64,000 bases of DNA. Source: Pleurotus djamor (Eukaryota > Basidiomycota > Agaricomycetes > Agaricales > Pleurotaceae). Location: assembly GCA_029747585.1 (NCBI GenBank), contig JAPEVF010000148.1:22384-86383 (forward strand), written 5' to 3'. This document shows, in pieces, positions 22,455-33,223 of the stretch; the first letter of the stretch is position 1; each line of letters begins with the position of its first letter. A program made the position numbers and the translations under genes. The notes under the pieces were generated by a model. That model was not told the DNA's origin, made no database searches, and worked only from the letters and a program-made list of their open reading frames with translations.

Positions 22455-23218
22455 ATGTCGCTATTTTTGACCAAGGAAGGTCACTTTCTCAATGCAACAT
22501 TTTCCTCAACCACCACCACCACCACAACGTACAACACCTTCACACCACTCGGTACTCGAAAGACCACTATCACTCGCGATACTTCCGATGCATATGGTCG
22601 TTTTCGCACTACGAACCTCGCGAGCATAGACTGGAACAATTACTCGTCAACCGTGACGTTCCATCTTCCAGGTGGTAAGGTGGTGAATATAAAGGAATTT
22701 TTCAGAAAGGCGCACTGGTATTCTTCGTGAGTGATGCGCTTTTCCATGTCCTTCTTTTCAGTATTCTCAGTATGTAGAACCTTGATATTTACGGGACCCG
22801 ATGGACGCGAATACCGCTGGAAACTCGGCTCAAAGCCGAAGGTGCGCGTTGATTGGCTTGTCTTGTCGATGCTGAGTTAATATGGGTTGCCTCGCGCTTT
22901 TAGTTAACATTGAACGACAAGACGAAGAAACTCGTTGCTCAGCACCACCCGCCAGGTCGTTCCTCGTCTTCCAGGATCTCGTGTCTAGAGATTACCGACG
23001 AAGGGCAATCAATACTCGACTATGTCGTATTGACATTTATATATGTTAAATGGGCATCTAGACGAGATGACGGTGGTGGCGATGGTGATGGTGGCGATGG
23101 CGTTCATGGAGCCGACGGGGATGACAGGTCAGGTAATCATGGATGTGGAGGTGGAGATCACGGTGGTGGCGACTGTGGAGGTGGAGGGGATGGTGGAGGA
23201 GGTGGCGGCGGTGGTTGA
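22455..23218 (+). CDS. DUF6593-like protein with Gly/Asp-rich tail
   Basis: Three exons (22455-22726, 22778-22841, 22904-23218), about 216 residues. The first two exons give a small beta-rich domain (RKTTITRDTSDAYGRFRTTNLASIDW ... LIFTGPDGREYRWKLGSK), with the GPDGxxYxWK signature I associate with agaricomycete DUF6593 proteins; the function of that family is not known. The last ~50 residues are a Gly/Asp/His-rich run (GGGDGDGGDGVHGADGDD). In homologues I would expect such tails to vary. A Thr run (STTTTTTTYNTF) lies near the N-terminus. Recognition is from memory of the family, hence moderate confidence. Confidence 0.68.
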
Positions 23219-24382
23219 GTCCTTTCTTGTGCTTCTTTGTTTTCCGTTGCTAATACCTGCCCTAGGTGATTGAAGAAGCTACTTCTCTCAGCGAAGTACC
23301 ACATACCCCGCTTTATCTAATCTTAATTTCCCATAATATATGAGTACGCCTTGAGATCCGTTTACACGGAGAACCCAAGGATGAAACACTGTAACACAAG
23401 CTCTGTCATTTTGCTCAAGTTCCATCCTAGGCCTGGGTGACTAATTTGGGCTTACATCGGGCTACATACAACGAAGCCGGGTTTCCCGTGCGCGTGAACG
23501 CTGAATATGCATCCCAATACGTGTCATTTTTTGCGTTTGATCCCGACAAGGTCACTTGAATGCTTGCGAAGCGCCCAAGTTGACTGGCGGCAGTCCCTGC
23601 GACATGGTTACGGTTTGTGGTGCGCCATAGCTTCCTACTGTACATTTGATTTACTAAGATTGTGTTTCCTATAGGATTTCTGCGATCAGAATTAACATTT
23701 CTAAGTAGACGCGGAAATGTAACTCGCCAATTGGTTGCCACCTCATCATCATCATAGGATGCCCAGTTTCGAAGCTCGACCTATGTCAACGACATGCATA
23801 AAAGTCAGAAGGGACATAGCTTTGCGTTGCTAGGCTCGGCCAAACCGTACTTCTCGTCTTCAACCATCAACCGATTTTCTTTGTTTAGAGCATTTTTAAG
23901 CAGTGAATCACCGTTCCCCTCAGTGGTATGGAGCCCTTTGCAATGCAAATGCGATGCATTCGCGACCATCAGGGAAGACCATCTCATTATCGCAAGCGAA
24001 TTTGCCTCTTCGTCAAGTGTCCTCACGACGGCGTCAGCTGTCGTATTGTGGTATGTACATGTGAATGTGATCCCGTCACCTAACTGTCAAGTGTGGATCG
24101 TGGTTGACTTGTAGCATTCTCTTCACCAAGGCTACCCTTTATCCCAACGTATGATGAACCCACCGCTTCAGCTATATAAACTCGATTGTTTGAGCTATCT
24201 CCCTCATCGGCACGGTCCCTTCCTCCCTTCCTCTCTTCAGCAGTTTCTTCATCGTTGGTGCCGCGCACACTTCTTCTGTTCCTCACCCTTCTCAACCTCA
24301 TTTCACCCAACCCTTCACTAGGCAGTGCCTTGTTAGAACACTCGCTCTTAATCTTTGCCTCATTTTAATCACTTTTTCAACC
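23219..24382. other. Intergenic, upstream of the EGH16-like gene
   Basis: A 104-codon minus-strand frame (23427-23741) exists, but shows no family motif and no signal peptide. The last 200 bp hold the TATA box and a C/T-rich leader of the plus-strand secreted gene. Confidence 0.45.
24173..24180 (+). promoter_or_regulatory. TATA box of the EGH16-like gene
   Basis: TATATAAA about 200 bp before ATG 24383, followed by a C/T-rich leader. This is typical of strongly or conditionally expressed fungal secreted-protein genes. Sequence and position only. Confidence 0.5.
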
Positions 24383-25548
24383 ATGCAACTTTTCGCCCTT
24401 ACCTCCATTCTCGCTCTTGCCCTCCGTGTCAGTGCCCATGGTGCGATCACCGCTGTCACCGGTGCCAACGGAGTTACTGCTCAAGGCTTCGGTGTTGTCG
24501 CCACTACTCCCCGTGACGGTTCCCGTCGCAATCCATTCCAGCAAGACTCCTCGATCATCAGAGATCGTGAGATTTCACAAGGAACTGCTGGTGTTTGCGG
24601 ACGTACCCTTGGGGGTGGAAATAACGACATACAAACCATGCTTGCGAGTGAGTTGTCCTCTTTGATGTATTGTCAAACTCATGAACTGACATCCTTTTTA
24701 GCTGCTTCTAGTAATGGTCTGCCCATGGCTGCCGCTGACGGTTCGGTCTCCATGACTCTCCACCAAGTCAACGGTGATGGGGCTGGGTCAGTTCATTCAT
24801 CTTCATCATAACTCCTCTACAGCTTCTCATCATCCTCCATTTTTAGACCATACACCTGCCAAGTATCATCTGATGCTACAGGTCAGAACTTCGTGGCCAT
24901 GACTATTACGACGCAAGTTCCTGGACGTAACTCGCGATCTCGCGCTAGTGCAACACCTTTCCCACTTGTCGCGCAGATGCCCGCGGGGATGACCTGTACT
25001 GGTGGACCCAACGGCGACGCTTGCCTTGTTCGTTGCCGAAATGCTGCTAGAGCCGGACCTTTCGGAGGATGTGTTGCTGGTAATGTCGCTCTATTTCATT
25101 CTTATGGGCCAGTCTAACATGTGGTTCTCATTTAGTTACGACTGCTAACAGTGGAAACGCTGCCGCTGCTGCCAACGCCAATGCAGCTGCTAATGCCAAC
25201 GTAGCTGGCGCTGTTACTGGCGCTGCTACAGCTGCCGGTAACGCCGTCGCTGGTACCACTGGTGCAGTCACCGCTGGATCTTCAACTGCCGCAACCGCAG
25301 GTAACGTCGTTGCGGCTGCTGCCCCAGTTACTCCACCAGTCGCCCAAGCTGCTCCTGCCGCTGTTGCAGGTGTCGCAAACACCGCTACTGGAGTTGTTGC
25401 TCAACCCGGCGTCGTTGCGCGTACCATCGAGATTGACGCTGATGAACCTTCCATCGAGGAAGCTGAGCTTGCCCTCGCTCAGGACTTGGACCGCCGTGTC
25501 GTCGAGCGTGTGAGGCGCTCTCGCATTGCTCGCCGTCGTGCTCTCTAA
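24383..25548 (+). CDS. EGH16/Gas1-like secreted protein with Ala-rich region and basic tail
   Basis: Signal peptide MQLFALTSILALALRVSA, then HGAITAVTGANG, so the predicted mature protein starts with His. The middle matches EGH16-like proteins (DUF3129 family, including Magnaporthe Gas1): GVVATTPRDGSRRNPFQQD, CGRTLGGGNND, the GDGAGPYTCQV motif across an intron, and paired Cys (CTGGPNGDACLVRCRN, GGCVAV). Four exons: 24383 to about 24650, about 24701-24787, 24847 to about 25081, and about 25135-25548. After the domain comes an Ala/Val/Thr-rich linker, an acidic DEPSIEEAE segment and a dibasic tail RVVERVRRSRIARRRAL shared with the gene at 14818. The family is linked to appressoria in plant pathogens, but is widespread in saprotrophs; its role here is unknown. 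Confidence 0.85.
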
Positions 25549-25934
25549 TGGACTGATGGGACTTTGCTGTACTACTAAGTCTGGACTATAGACCATTATA
25601 GAGTATATCTACTTCGTGGACGAATTGATGCCAATGTGATTGTACTGATTACAAGTCACGAAAGTGGATCCAAAATTACACTGTACATGCTTGCATATTT
25701 CTCGTCTCGAGCCTGAGCTTGAGAAATTTGATGCTGTGCCTCCAATATTTTCCCTCTGGATCACGTTTTTCGGCTAACAACTGTTGTGTTGATCCACTAG
25801 TACTGCCCTCGTTTCTTATCTCGAGATCTCATGCCTGGGCCTCATGTAGATCATCCTTCTCAGTCATGATGCAGATGGACCATCGATGAAAAATCCTGCC
25901 GTTCTCTGCTCATATTGACACGACACAGAAGACC
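25549..25934. other. Intergenic, nothing recognised
   Basis: 3' region of the secreted gene and 5' region of an F-box gene. No element seen. Confidence 0.5.
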
Positions 25935-27507
25935 ATGTCCACCCCAATTTCGACACTACCCGATGAAATTCTTTGTGAAATATTCGTTCAAGCGAGGGAT
26001 GCTTTTTGGGAAGACGTATGGCCCGAACTGTGGTCGCCATCGCTGCTATACCGTGCAAGCTGGTTGAATGTTGCATCCGTTTGCACGCATTGGCGGCGCG
26101 TTTCCAATACCCCGCGGTTCTGGAGTGGTTTACGTCTCAGGAACAAGCATTGTCCAAGCGATAAAGATGCCCTCGACCAACTATTAAACCGTTCGGAATC
26201 CGCTCTGTTGGATGTCGACCTTCGCTCCTTGCGCGGAAATGCTAACTACATCTACGATGGTCTTGTGCCGCACTGGAACAGGATCCAGAGGCTTTATGTC
26301 TATGGCTGGAACTTTCCTCAGACTTTTGTGGATGCACTTGAAACAGCCGATGTTTCCCAGTTAGTGCATTTCACAATGTGCTCGTATACTCCCCGCAGCC
26401 AACCCATCATTTTGCTAAGCGATGGTTTCCGCTCAGGCGCACCTCGGCTACGCACTTTGCACCTATTCAACGGCACTTTAAGCTGCGAAATACCACACCT
26501 TCGTCACTTGACCAGCCTCGTTATTCATCCAAATATCACTTCGACTTTGCTATCGTCTATCCTCATTCCAACCCTCCAAAATGCTCATCGCATAGAAAAG
26601 CTGGAGGTCTCTGGGCTCACGGTGGATGCAGAACTCAGTTCTGTCTCATTACCCTTTGTAACCGAGCTGTCCATATCATCCAGTGACTCAAAAAGCNGCT
26701 TCCCTCTTCAATTTTCTCGAATACCCTTCTTCAGCCATTGTATCATACGCTCGCGATGACTTTCGGGAAGAAGAAGGACTAGATGTCTCTGGTATCGCAT
26801 CAGTCTACGCGAAATTTGCGTCCGATCCCGATTCATCCGTCAACCAAGTTTCCCTCAGCTTGGCTCACGGTTCATGTACTCTGGCCCTCTTCACAGACCA
26901 CCCGATATGGCCTTCCTCTCCCCGCATCTCAATTTCGTTCGCTTCGGAAGACGAAGACTTGAATCTTTTCACCGTCCTTTCACAGCTTTGCGACGTGCTT
27001 CCTCATACCAACTTCGCTGGGCTAAGTCTTCGAGGGTTTCCGATCGAATGGAACCTGGATCAGTCCCTCTTCCTCCAGCGTTTTGGTGGAGTAGAAGTCC
27101 TCAACCTAGTCGAGTGCCCTGCAGGTGTATTCGTGGGCTTGAAAGGGAACTACCAAAGGCCGACACCATTACCCCAGCTACGAACCATCCTCTTAAAGGA
27201 CTGCACCATTGACGAAGAGTTCTTTGACGCGTTATCTTGTCTATTGACATATCGAATCGGCGTGAAGCACCCCGTTGAAACGCTGTACGTCGAATGCTGC
27301 GTGATAAAGGAGGAATCGTACATAAAAGAACTGACAGAGCTTGTTGGTGTCGAGTGGGACGAGGAATCTTGGAACTCTGACTTGGATGACGATCTATCCT
27401 ATGTCGACTCGAACGATTCCAGCCTTGATGATGACGCGGACAGGTCTGATACGGCCTCTGACTGCGATGTATCGGTAAATCACGAACGCGACGCGAACTG
27501 TTTGTGA
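25935..27507 (+). CDS. F-box-like protein (frame broken at an N)
   Basis: Starts MSTPISTLPDEILCEIFVQARD, an F-box-like motif, followed by SWLNVASVCTHWRRVSNTPRFW as in the wider agaricomycete family. Leucine-rich middle (RLRTLHLFNGTLSCEIPHL) and an acidic tail (DLDDDLSYVDSNDSSLDDD). About 524 residues. The frame shifts at the N at 26697 ('aaagcngctt'); omitting the N gives DSKSASLFNFLEYPSS and an uninterrupted protein, so this is probably a sequence artefact. It is not a close copy of the 4.7-10.2 kb trio. Function inferred only as a Skp1-type adaptor. Confidence 0.82.
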
Positions 27508-28050
27508 GGATGGATGGGACTTGGACGGAATACACAAGGCGAAGAAAGGATTCGAAGTCGTCCTGGGGAACAACCACCACGCAAGGACACGATTCTTGAC
27601 AAGCCGATGTACAGGTTAGAAAACGAATGCTATCACGCAGATTGTTCATGTTAGTTCATATACTCGATACGTACTTACGCAGAGTAACAAGGGTGAAAGC
27701 CCGTCAAGGGGGTTCGAAAAAAATGTTTCAAGCAACATTCTCCGGAAATTGAACTGCGAGCATTTGGGAAGACGAGCCGCGAGAACCTCATCTGCAGCCT
27801 GAGGGTTCTTCACAACCTTTAAGTAAATTCAACTCCAGTTCTGAATATCCTGCCCACCAAAAAATAATACCGTCATTGTCTGAATCGCATTGCGAACCAC
27901 GTTGCCAGAGTGTGCATTTGCCAATGAGAGCTGTGGATGGTCCCAAAGCAANTTTTTTTTCATCAGGTTCCTCAGAAGCCATCGAACGAATCGTGGCACC
28001 TGAATGAAGCTAGCCAACGACTAAATGTCCAAAACAAGTCTATAGTGATA
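27508..28050. other. Convergent intergenic region
   Basis: 3' ends of the F-box gene (plus) and PIN-like carrier copy 1 (minus). N at 27952 lies next to a T run. Nothing else recognised. Confidence 0.45.
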
Positions 28051-29822
28051 CTAAAACAGCATTCTGAGAGTGTACGCAGTCACGCTGATCATCGGGGCAA
28101 ACATGATGATGAACTGAGGAATGAGAAAGGCAGACATGTGTTCGGCGTCGCCGGTGCCACTGTACACTTGGGTCAGGTATACTTGGGTGGTCGCTGTTGG
28201 TATGCATGATATGTATCTTATGCAAAAGACCAGCATCAGCTAAACAAGCAGGATGGAAAGTTTGGTGGGAGACGCACATGCAGACGAAACGTAACACCTT
28301 GTCTTCCGCCCGAATAACCCCTACGTTCACAAGCCCTTGACAGATCAGAACACCCAGTACTGGCATGATGAGTAACCTCGCGAAAGCTAGAGAGGTAATC
28401 GCTCCGACGGGGAGTAAGTTCCATCGGTCGCGCGGGATTTTTAAACGTGCTAATGCAGACCCAAGGCAGATAAGACCTAGGGGGACAGATGCCGCTCCGA
28501 GGAACGTTGCAGTATCAATGACAAAAGCCAAGGGTGGTTGTCCATCAGGAGCAGGAGGTATGCCAGCGCCATGGACATCGACAAATAACCCCTTGAGCTG
28601 AGGAACAACAGCGATCAGGATTGAGAGGATAATCGTGAGCGACATGAGCGTGCATAAAGACTTGATGAACGTGATGAAGTGCTGGTAAATAGCGCTCCGT
28701 CGAAGACAACAAAGAATAGGTAAGGTGTCCGATGATGTGCTGACGCAAACAACGTGTGGAGTGGTTGGAGGGAGGGCGTTGCAGGGTCTCTCTTCATCCG
28801 GCCTGCTTTCGAAACGCAGTTCATTAGCGGCGGTAGTGACTGGTACATCTGTGAGGTTGGTGATTTTGGTGTCTTCGAGTTGTTTCTCGGTGATGGGGCT
28901 TTCTAAATCGTTTGAGATATCTCCGTCTGCACATCGAGCCTGCCTAACTGGGCGGAGGGCGAGGTTCAACCAACGGTGGTGTTTTTGGCGTAATGCACGC
29001 CGGACTTCTTCGTCTTCGATCTCCGGACCAGCAAAGTCTTTCGCTACCAGTTGGTGAGCACCACATGGGAAGAGGGCAACCTGGAGACTCAATAGATGTT
29101 ATTGCCTGATCCACTCATATAAAAAAGGGCCATCACACACCACATTGACAAGAATGAATATGGAGATATAAGCAACCGACAGCGCTTGGTCCGTAGACGC
29201 GATAAACGGTGCAGACCCTGTAATGCTCGTCATCACAGATATAGCTTTGAAAAACAATGTATTCAATGCCGGAGACACTTTGGAAAAATGGAAGGCCGTA
29301 CGTATGTCACCGTTGTTGCCCCAGCCACCAGCAACGAGGATGCCGTACCGAAATCGGTGTGGAACCCAGAAGAACTGCTTGACTATCCAGGCCATTAAAA
29401 CGCCAATGCTTAGGTGTAAGATGGCCACGACGATGAGCGCACCTATGACGGCAAGTCATATCATGACAAGGAAGGACAGGCCGCGAGCAGGTGCATACCT
29501 AGCACGCTTATGTTATCAGAAGAGAAGGCGGGTACGATTTTTGAAAACAGCAGACATGGCAGCGCGATATTCTGTGATCCCCTCGTTGAGAAATGCCCAG
29601 GCAATAAACGTATGAAGGCTCACCAAAATCACTTGTCCTGCTCCTCTAGCCCCGGCCGGGGGGAATAGGTCTGCCTTTGTAACGGCAAAGCCGGATCCGA
29701 CACAGATAAAACTACAGGCGGCATAGTCTGGATGGTGTTTTTAGAAAGATTCCAGCCAAACAGACTTACAGTCGCAGTAGTGGTCTCAGTGATATCCAGA
29801 TCAATTGTCCCGTAGAAAGCAT
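28051..29822 (-). CDS. PIN-like auxin efflux carrier family transporter, copy 1
   Basis: Membrane transport protein family related to yeast Ecm3. About seven exons with short introns. N-terminal MLSTGQLIWISLRPLLRLFI (29822), then VGSGFAVTKADLFPPAGARGAGQVIL, LPCLLFSKIVPAFSSDNISVLG, MAWIVKQFFWVPHRFRYG, GWGNNGDI, TGSAPFIASTDQALSVAY, a hydrophilic central loop with SPITEKQLEDTKI, then the C-terminal bundle with PQLKGLFVDVHGAGIPPAPD and GAASVPLGLICLGSALARLK, ending AYTLRMLF. The two hydrophobic bundles around a loop are the family layout. Substrate in fungi unknown; an ER location is suspected by analogy. All splice joins keep the frame, so it appears functional. It is inverted relative to copies 2 and 3. 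Confidence 0.9.
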
Positions 29823-29979
29823 TCTGGGTTGAGGAAACGGAGCAGCGATGCAGGGGGAGCTCCTTCAACCTTAAGAGAAGGAAATCTCGCATGTCGGTGT
29901 TGAATCGCAGGATTGCAAGAAGACCGTTGCAGGCCTTGTAGAACCCTCGCCGCAGAAGGAACCAGAAGGTATGGATGCT

Positions 29980-30350
29980 TACGTCTATTGTTGCTTCGAT
30001 AGTCCCGCAACTTCCTCTTCCGCCAACTTATCCCTTGCATAGAGGGCATGCGCGGTCTTTCCATGGAGGACAACCGACACAAAACGACATAAAGCAGGAC
30101 GCGCCTATCAAGTTTCAAGCTAGCTCAAAGATGAACGACACCGTAGTCCAGAGAAGCATCCCAGGAAAGTTGGGCAGGATGAGATCGAAGACCTTTGCGT
30201 GCTTCGGAGGATAGCCCGAAAGCGAAAGGCAGCGGTAATTGTCTGGGTGCATCGCCGGCGAGCGCACGAGGACAATGTTGAGCCCCACTGTACGAACCCA
30301 GATTGCGCCGCGTGCTTCTGTTCCTCCGAAGGACAGATTTTTGTTGAAAT
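29980..30350 (-). pseudogene. Decayed copy of the companion membrane-protein gene
   Basis: Read on the minus strand, this segment matches the end of the intact gene at 35245-36474. For example, cctccgaagcacgcaaaggt is the counterpart of the intact tctccgaagcatggaaggt, followed by shared tcgcatcctgcccaa-like sequence; LAEEEVAGLSKQQ corresponds to LVEEEEPLKQ. No single frame stays open, because stops and shifts intervene. It lies directly upstream of PIN-like copy 1, the same relative position and strand as the intact pair. This marks an inverted third unit of the duplication. Confidence 0.72.
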
Positions 30351-30595
30351 ACGTGGCTTATTTCGCGATATCCCTCAGAATCGAATGGGAAAGGGAAAGA
30401 ATGACAAGTAAAAACGAAGAAAATATTCGTGGTTGACGCCCACGATGATGGAAGGGAAACTGAGCAACGTTAGGCGCGTAACTAGTACTATAGTCGCTCT
30501 CAAGCTCCCATTCATCCAGCCACCACCATGGCGTCGCAGCCTCTAGGTTTCTAACCAGCTTCCTTTATTATGGCTGCTCGACTGACAAGAAATAC

Positions 30596-32419
30596 ATGGT
30601 AGGACTATTACAACGTGTACCATGGGAAGTCATCAGAAATATACTCCAATTCTCTCATCTCCCAGACCTGCTCGCCCTCACCTACTCTTGTCGATGTCTA
30701 CGTGATTTCGCTTCTTCAGATACTGCGGTTCGATATATAATCGAAGCACACTTTGCTGGTGCTCATGTTATCACCAGTCAAGTTCTTGGAGGCCATGGCC
30801 ACCCCGATTTTTCAGCAGAAATGCCACTGAAAGATAGGCTGGACCGACTTCGACGACGAGAGAATGCCTGGGCAACACTTCAACCTCATACACGCGTGAC
30901 GATCAAACCTCCATTCCTGTTTGGAAGCCTGCACGGGCTGAGAAGCGGTGTTCTTGAACTCGGTCGCGCTACTCCAATCTCCTACCGCCAATATCCTAGT
31001 CCGCCCGCGAAAAGCTTAAAATACGCGTTGCTTTCGAAGGGGGAACCATGCGTAGTATGGAAAGATTGGATACCGCTCGACGAAGATGGAACGCTCTCTA
31101 GGACTTGCGTTGCCCTTCACGAGAGTGACCTCCTTGTGGTTGTGACTTCAACGTAGGTCCCCTTCCTCAAGACATTGGATCGCCGAACGGGGACTCATTT
31201 CAGGCACTCCTTTAGCGCCATCGATCCGCTAGTCTCCCACTACAAGTCGTACGTTCACTTCGCCCAGCTTACCACGAGTCTCCCTCATCCTCAAGCCACT
31301 ATCCCGCATATTGAAGTTATCACATATTATGGTGCCCCATGGATCTCATCCAGTGTCCTTGGTTCCCACGTAGCGCTTTTGTATACATTCAATGCTGGCG
31401 CGTATGATCGATTAGTTGTCTTGAACTGGATGACGGGGGATATCATCTTGGTGCGACTACAGAACTATGTGATTATGACTGCTTGACTAACGGCCTCTCC
31501 ATAGAACCGGCCTTTTCAAAACCCTCGCACGGGTGTGCATTTCATCTCTCTGACAACTCTCCTTCTTGGACGCTCCAAGGGCCTTGAGATCTGGGATATC
31601 ACCGCCAGACCTAGATGTATTGGTATTCTTTCATTCCCGTTGTTGAAACAAAAGGGACGAGGCATGGCTTTCAGGATAGCGCACATCCATGGCGAACCAA
31701 GTCCATCACAAGGGACTCATTCACAAGCTTCAGTACCACCGCTTGCCGTACGAGACGATCCGGAGAAGACCTTGATCACCTCCACTGTTGTGATCAATGG
31801 TTTTTCCAAGTTCCTCTTCGTCGCTCGGCGCTGTGGCCTTCTGGTTGCGGCAGAGAAGCTGCGTACGATGGCAACGGAAGAAGAAAACTCCAACTCCCAA
31901 GCACAGCTTGCCATCCCATACAGCGAATGGGCTCCGAACATCGTGCGATGGATCCATGCAAATGAACTGAACATCCAATGGTCCATGCGTCATCATGGAC
32001 AACGGATGATTCTTTCACCCTCGTACTCAGACGGGCGGGACCATACTCTCTTACTCTATGACTTCAACCCGTACCATGTCAAGAAATGGACGAGCAAAAA
32101 GGCCCTGGACAATTCTACGACATGGACGGCGCCTCCATCCTGGTGGGACGACTCATCGGTCCTTCCTGGGTCACCTCTCGTCGTTCACAATTCAACTTCC
32201 GGGCTTCCATTTGACGATACAGTGCCCGAGATGCCTTACGTATGCTACCAAAGCGAAGAATATTTTAATTATAAGGCCGTGTGGATGGATGGGGAACACA
32301 TCGTCGGGGTGAAGGTGACTTACTCCATTTACTGCTTTGACACCAACTCTCAACGCGATTCCACTTCCCAGTTTATCAGACGCTATCTTGACACTGTGGA
32401 TATTCTAAATTTCGAATGA
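30596..32419 (+). CDS. F-box protein with a propeller-like C-terminal region
   Basis: Three exons (30596-31152, 31204-31450, 31505-32419), about 572 residues. N-terminal F-box MVGLLQRVPWEVIRNILQFS followed by LALTYSCRCLRDFAS. The rest carries repeated beta-rich blocks (HVALLYTFNAGAYDRLVVLNW, GLEIWDITARPRCIGILSF, HTLLLYDFNPYHVKKW) that resemble a degenerate beta-propeller, as in many agaricomycete F-box proteins. Intron 1 (31153-31203) restores the frame past an in-frame TAG. It sits between the inverted unit 1 and unit 2 of the carrier duplication. Substrate unknown. A short upstream coding exon near 30529 cannot be ruled out. Confidence 0.8.
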
Positions 32420-32574
32420 ATTCTCGCTGTCAACTCGTCGTCCCTTGACTTCTGGAAGAAGGAAATATCTGCGTGCGAGTCCCGAATTTTCAGATCCTGA
32501 GGACCAACCTCATGTTTCTCTATCGTGCTTACTTTCGCTAGCATATGATCTCCTCTCGAAGGGTGACTCAAATT

Positions 32575-32900
32575 GCGTGCTGCTCCTCGGACAGCTGGCC
32601 GCAAGCGCTTTCATAGGCAATGAAGCACGTTGCGATTATAGTCTCTATACTACCTCCGGTTCTTCGAATACACAGAAGTATTCTATGCTAACTCGGAGAT
32701 TGTAGGGGAGTCCCTCCCCGTGCTCTCGCTGGCGACGCGTACACGTACAATTCTCGCCGCGATAGCTACGGTCACTAATCAAACATCTTCACATCTCTTC
32801 TTGAATCACCGAAGCCAGGAACGTTCTTCACTCACAGCCTACCCGAGATTCCTTCCTTTTGGGATATCCGCGTTCGAAGCATCCTCGGACCTAAAATTCC
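32575..32900 (+). pseudogene. Second decayed copy of the companion membrane-protein gene
   Basis: Shares VLLLGQLAASA with intact MLLGQLVAIAVAS, TQKYSM with KKQKYSM, and VLSLATRTRTIL exactly with the intact gene at 35245-36474. A TAG stop at about 32703 and frame changes break it, and the N-terminal half is missing or unrecognisable. It lies about 300 bp upstream of PIN-like copy 2, the same arrangement as the intact pair. Nothing coding was seen between it and 33224. Confidence 0.75.
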
Positions 32901-33223
32901 TCCTTCCCTCATGCTTTCTAGCCCCAGTGTTGGTCTGCCGCGCAGGACCATATTGGGAGGAGTGGGAACATGGCAGAAGCTGCAAAGTTAATGACCCCGC
33001 AGCAAAGGCAAGTATCTCTGTCTTCTGGTCTACCGCGAACTCCAATACAATAGGTTCTTCAATATCGAGTACGTGGGATATGAAATGTCCCTGTACCCTT
33101 CTAATTTCTTGCTTTAGCCCGACGCGTACGGCCGAGCGCTCCATACCATGCCTTCGTTCTGTCAAAACTGTCGCGACTCGGGAGTCCCCTTTGTACCGTC
33201 GCTCTACATATCTTTCCATCGCT

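Noticed and set aside
23427..23741. 104-codon minus-strand frame
   Set aside because: Looks somewhat protein-like, but no family match, partner exon or promoter seen.
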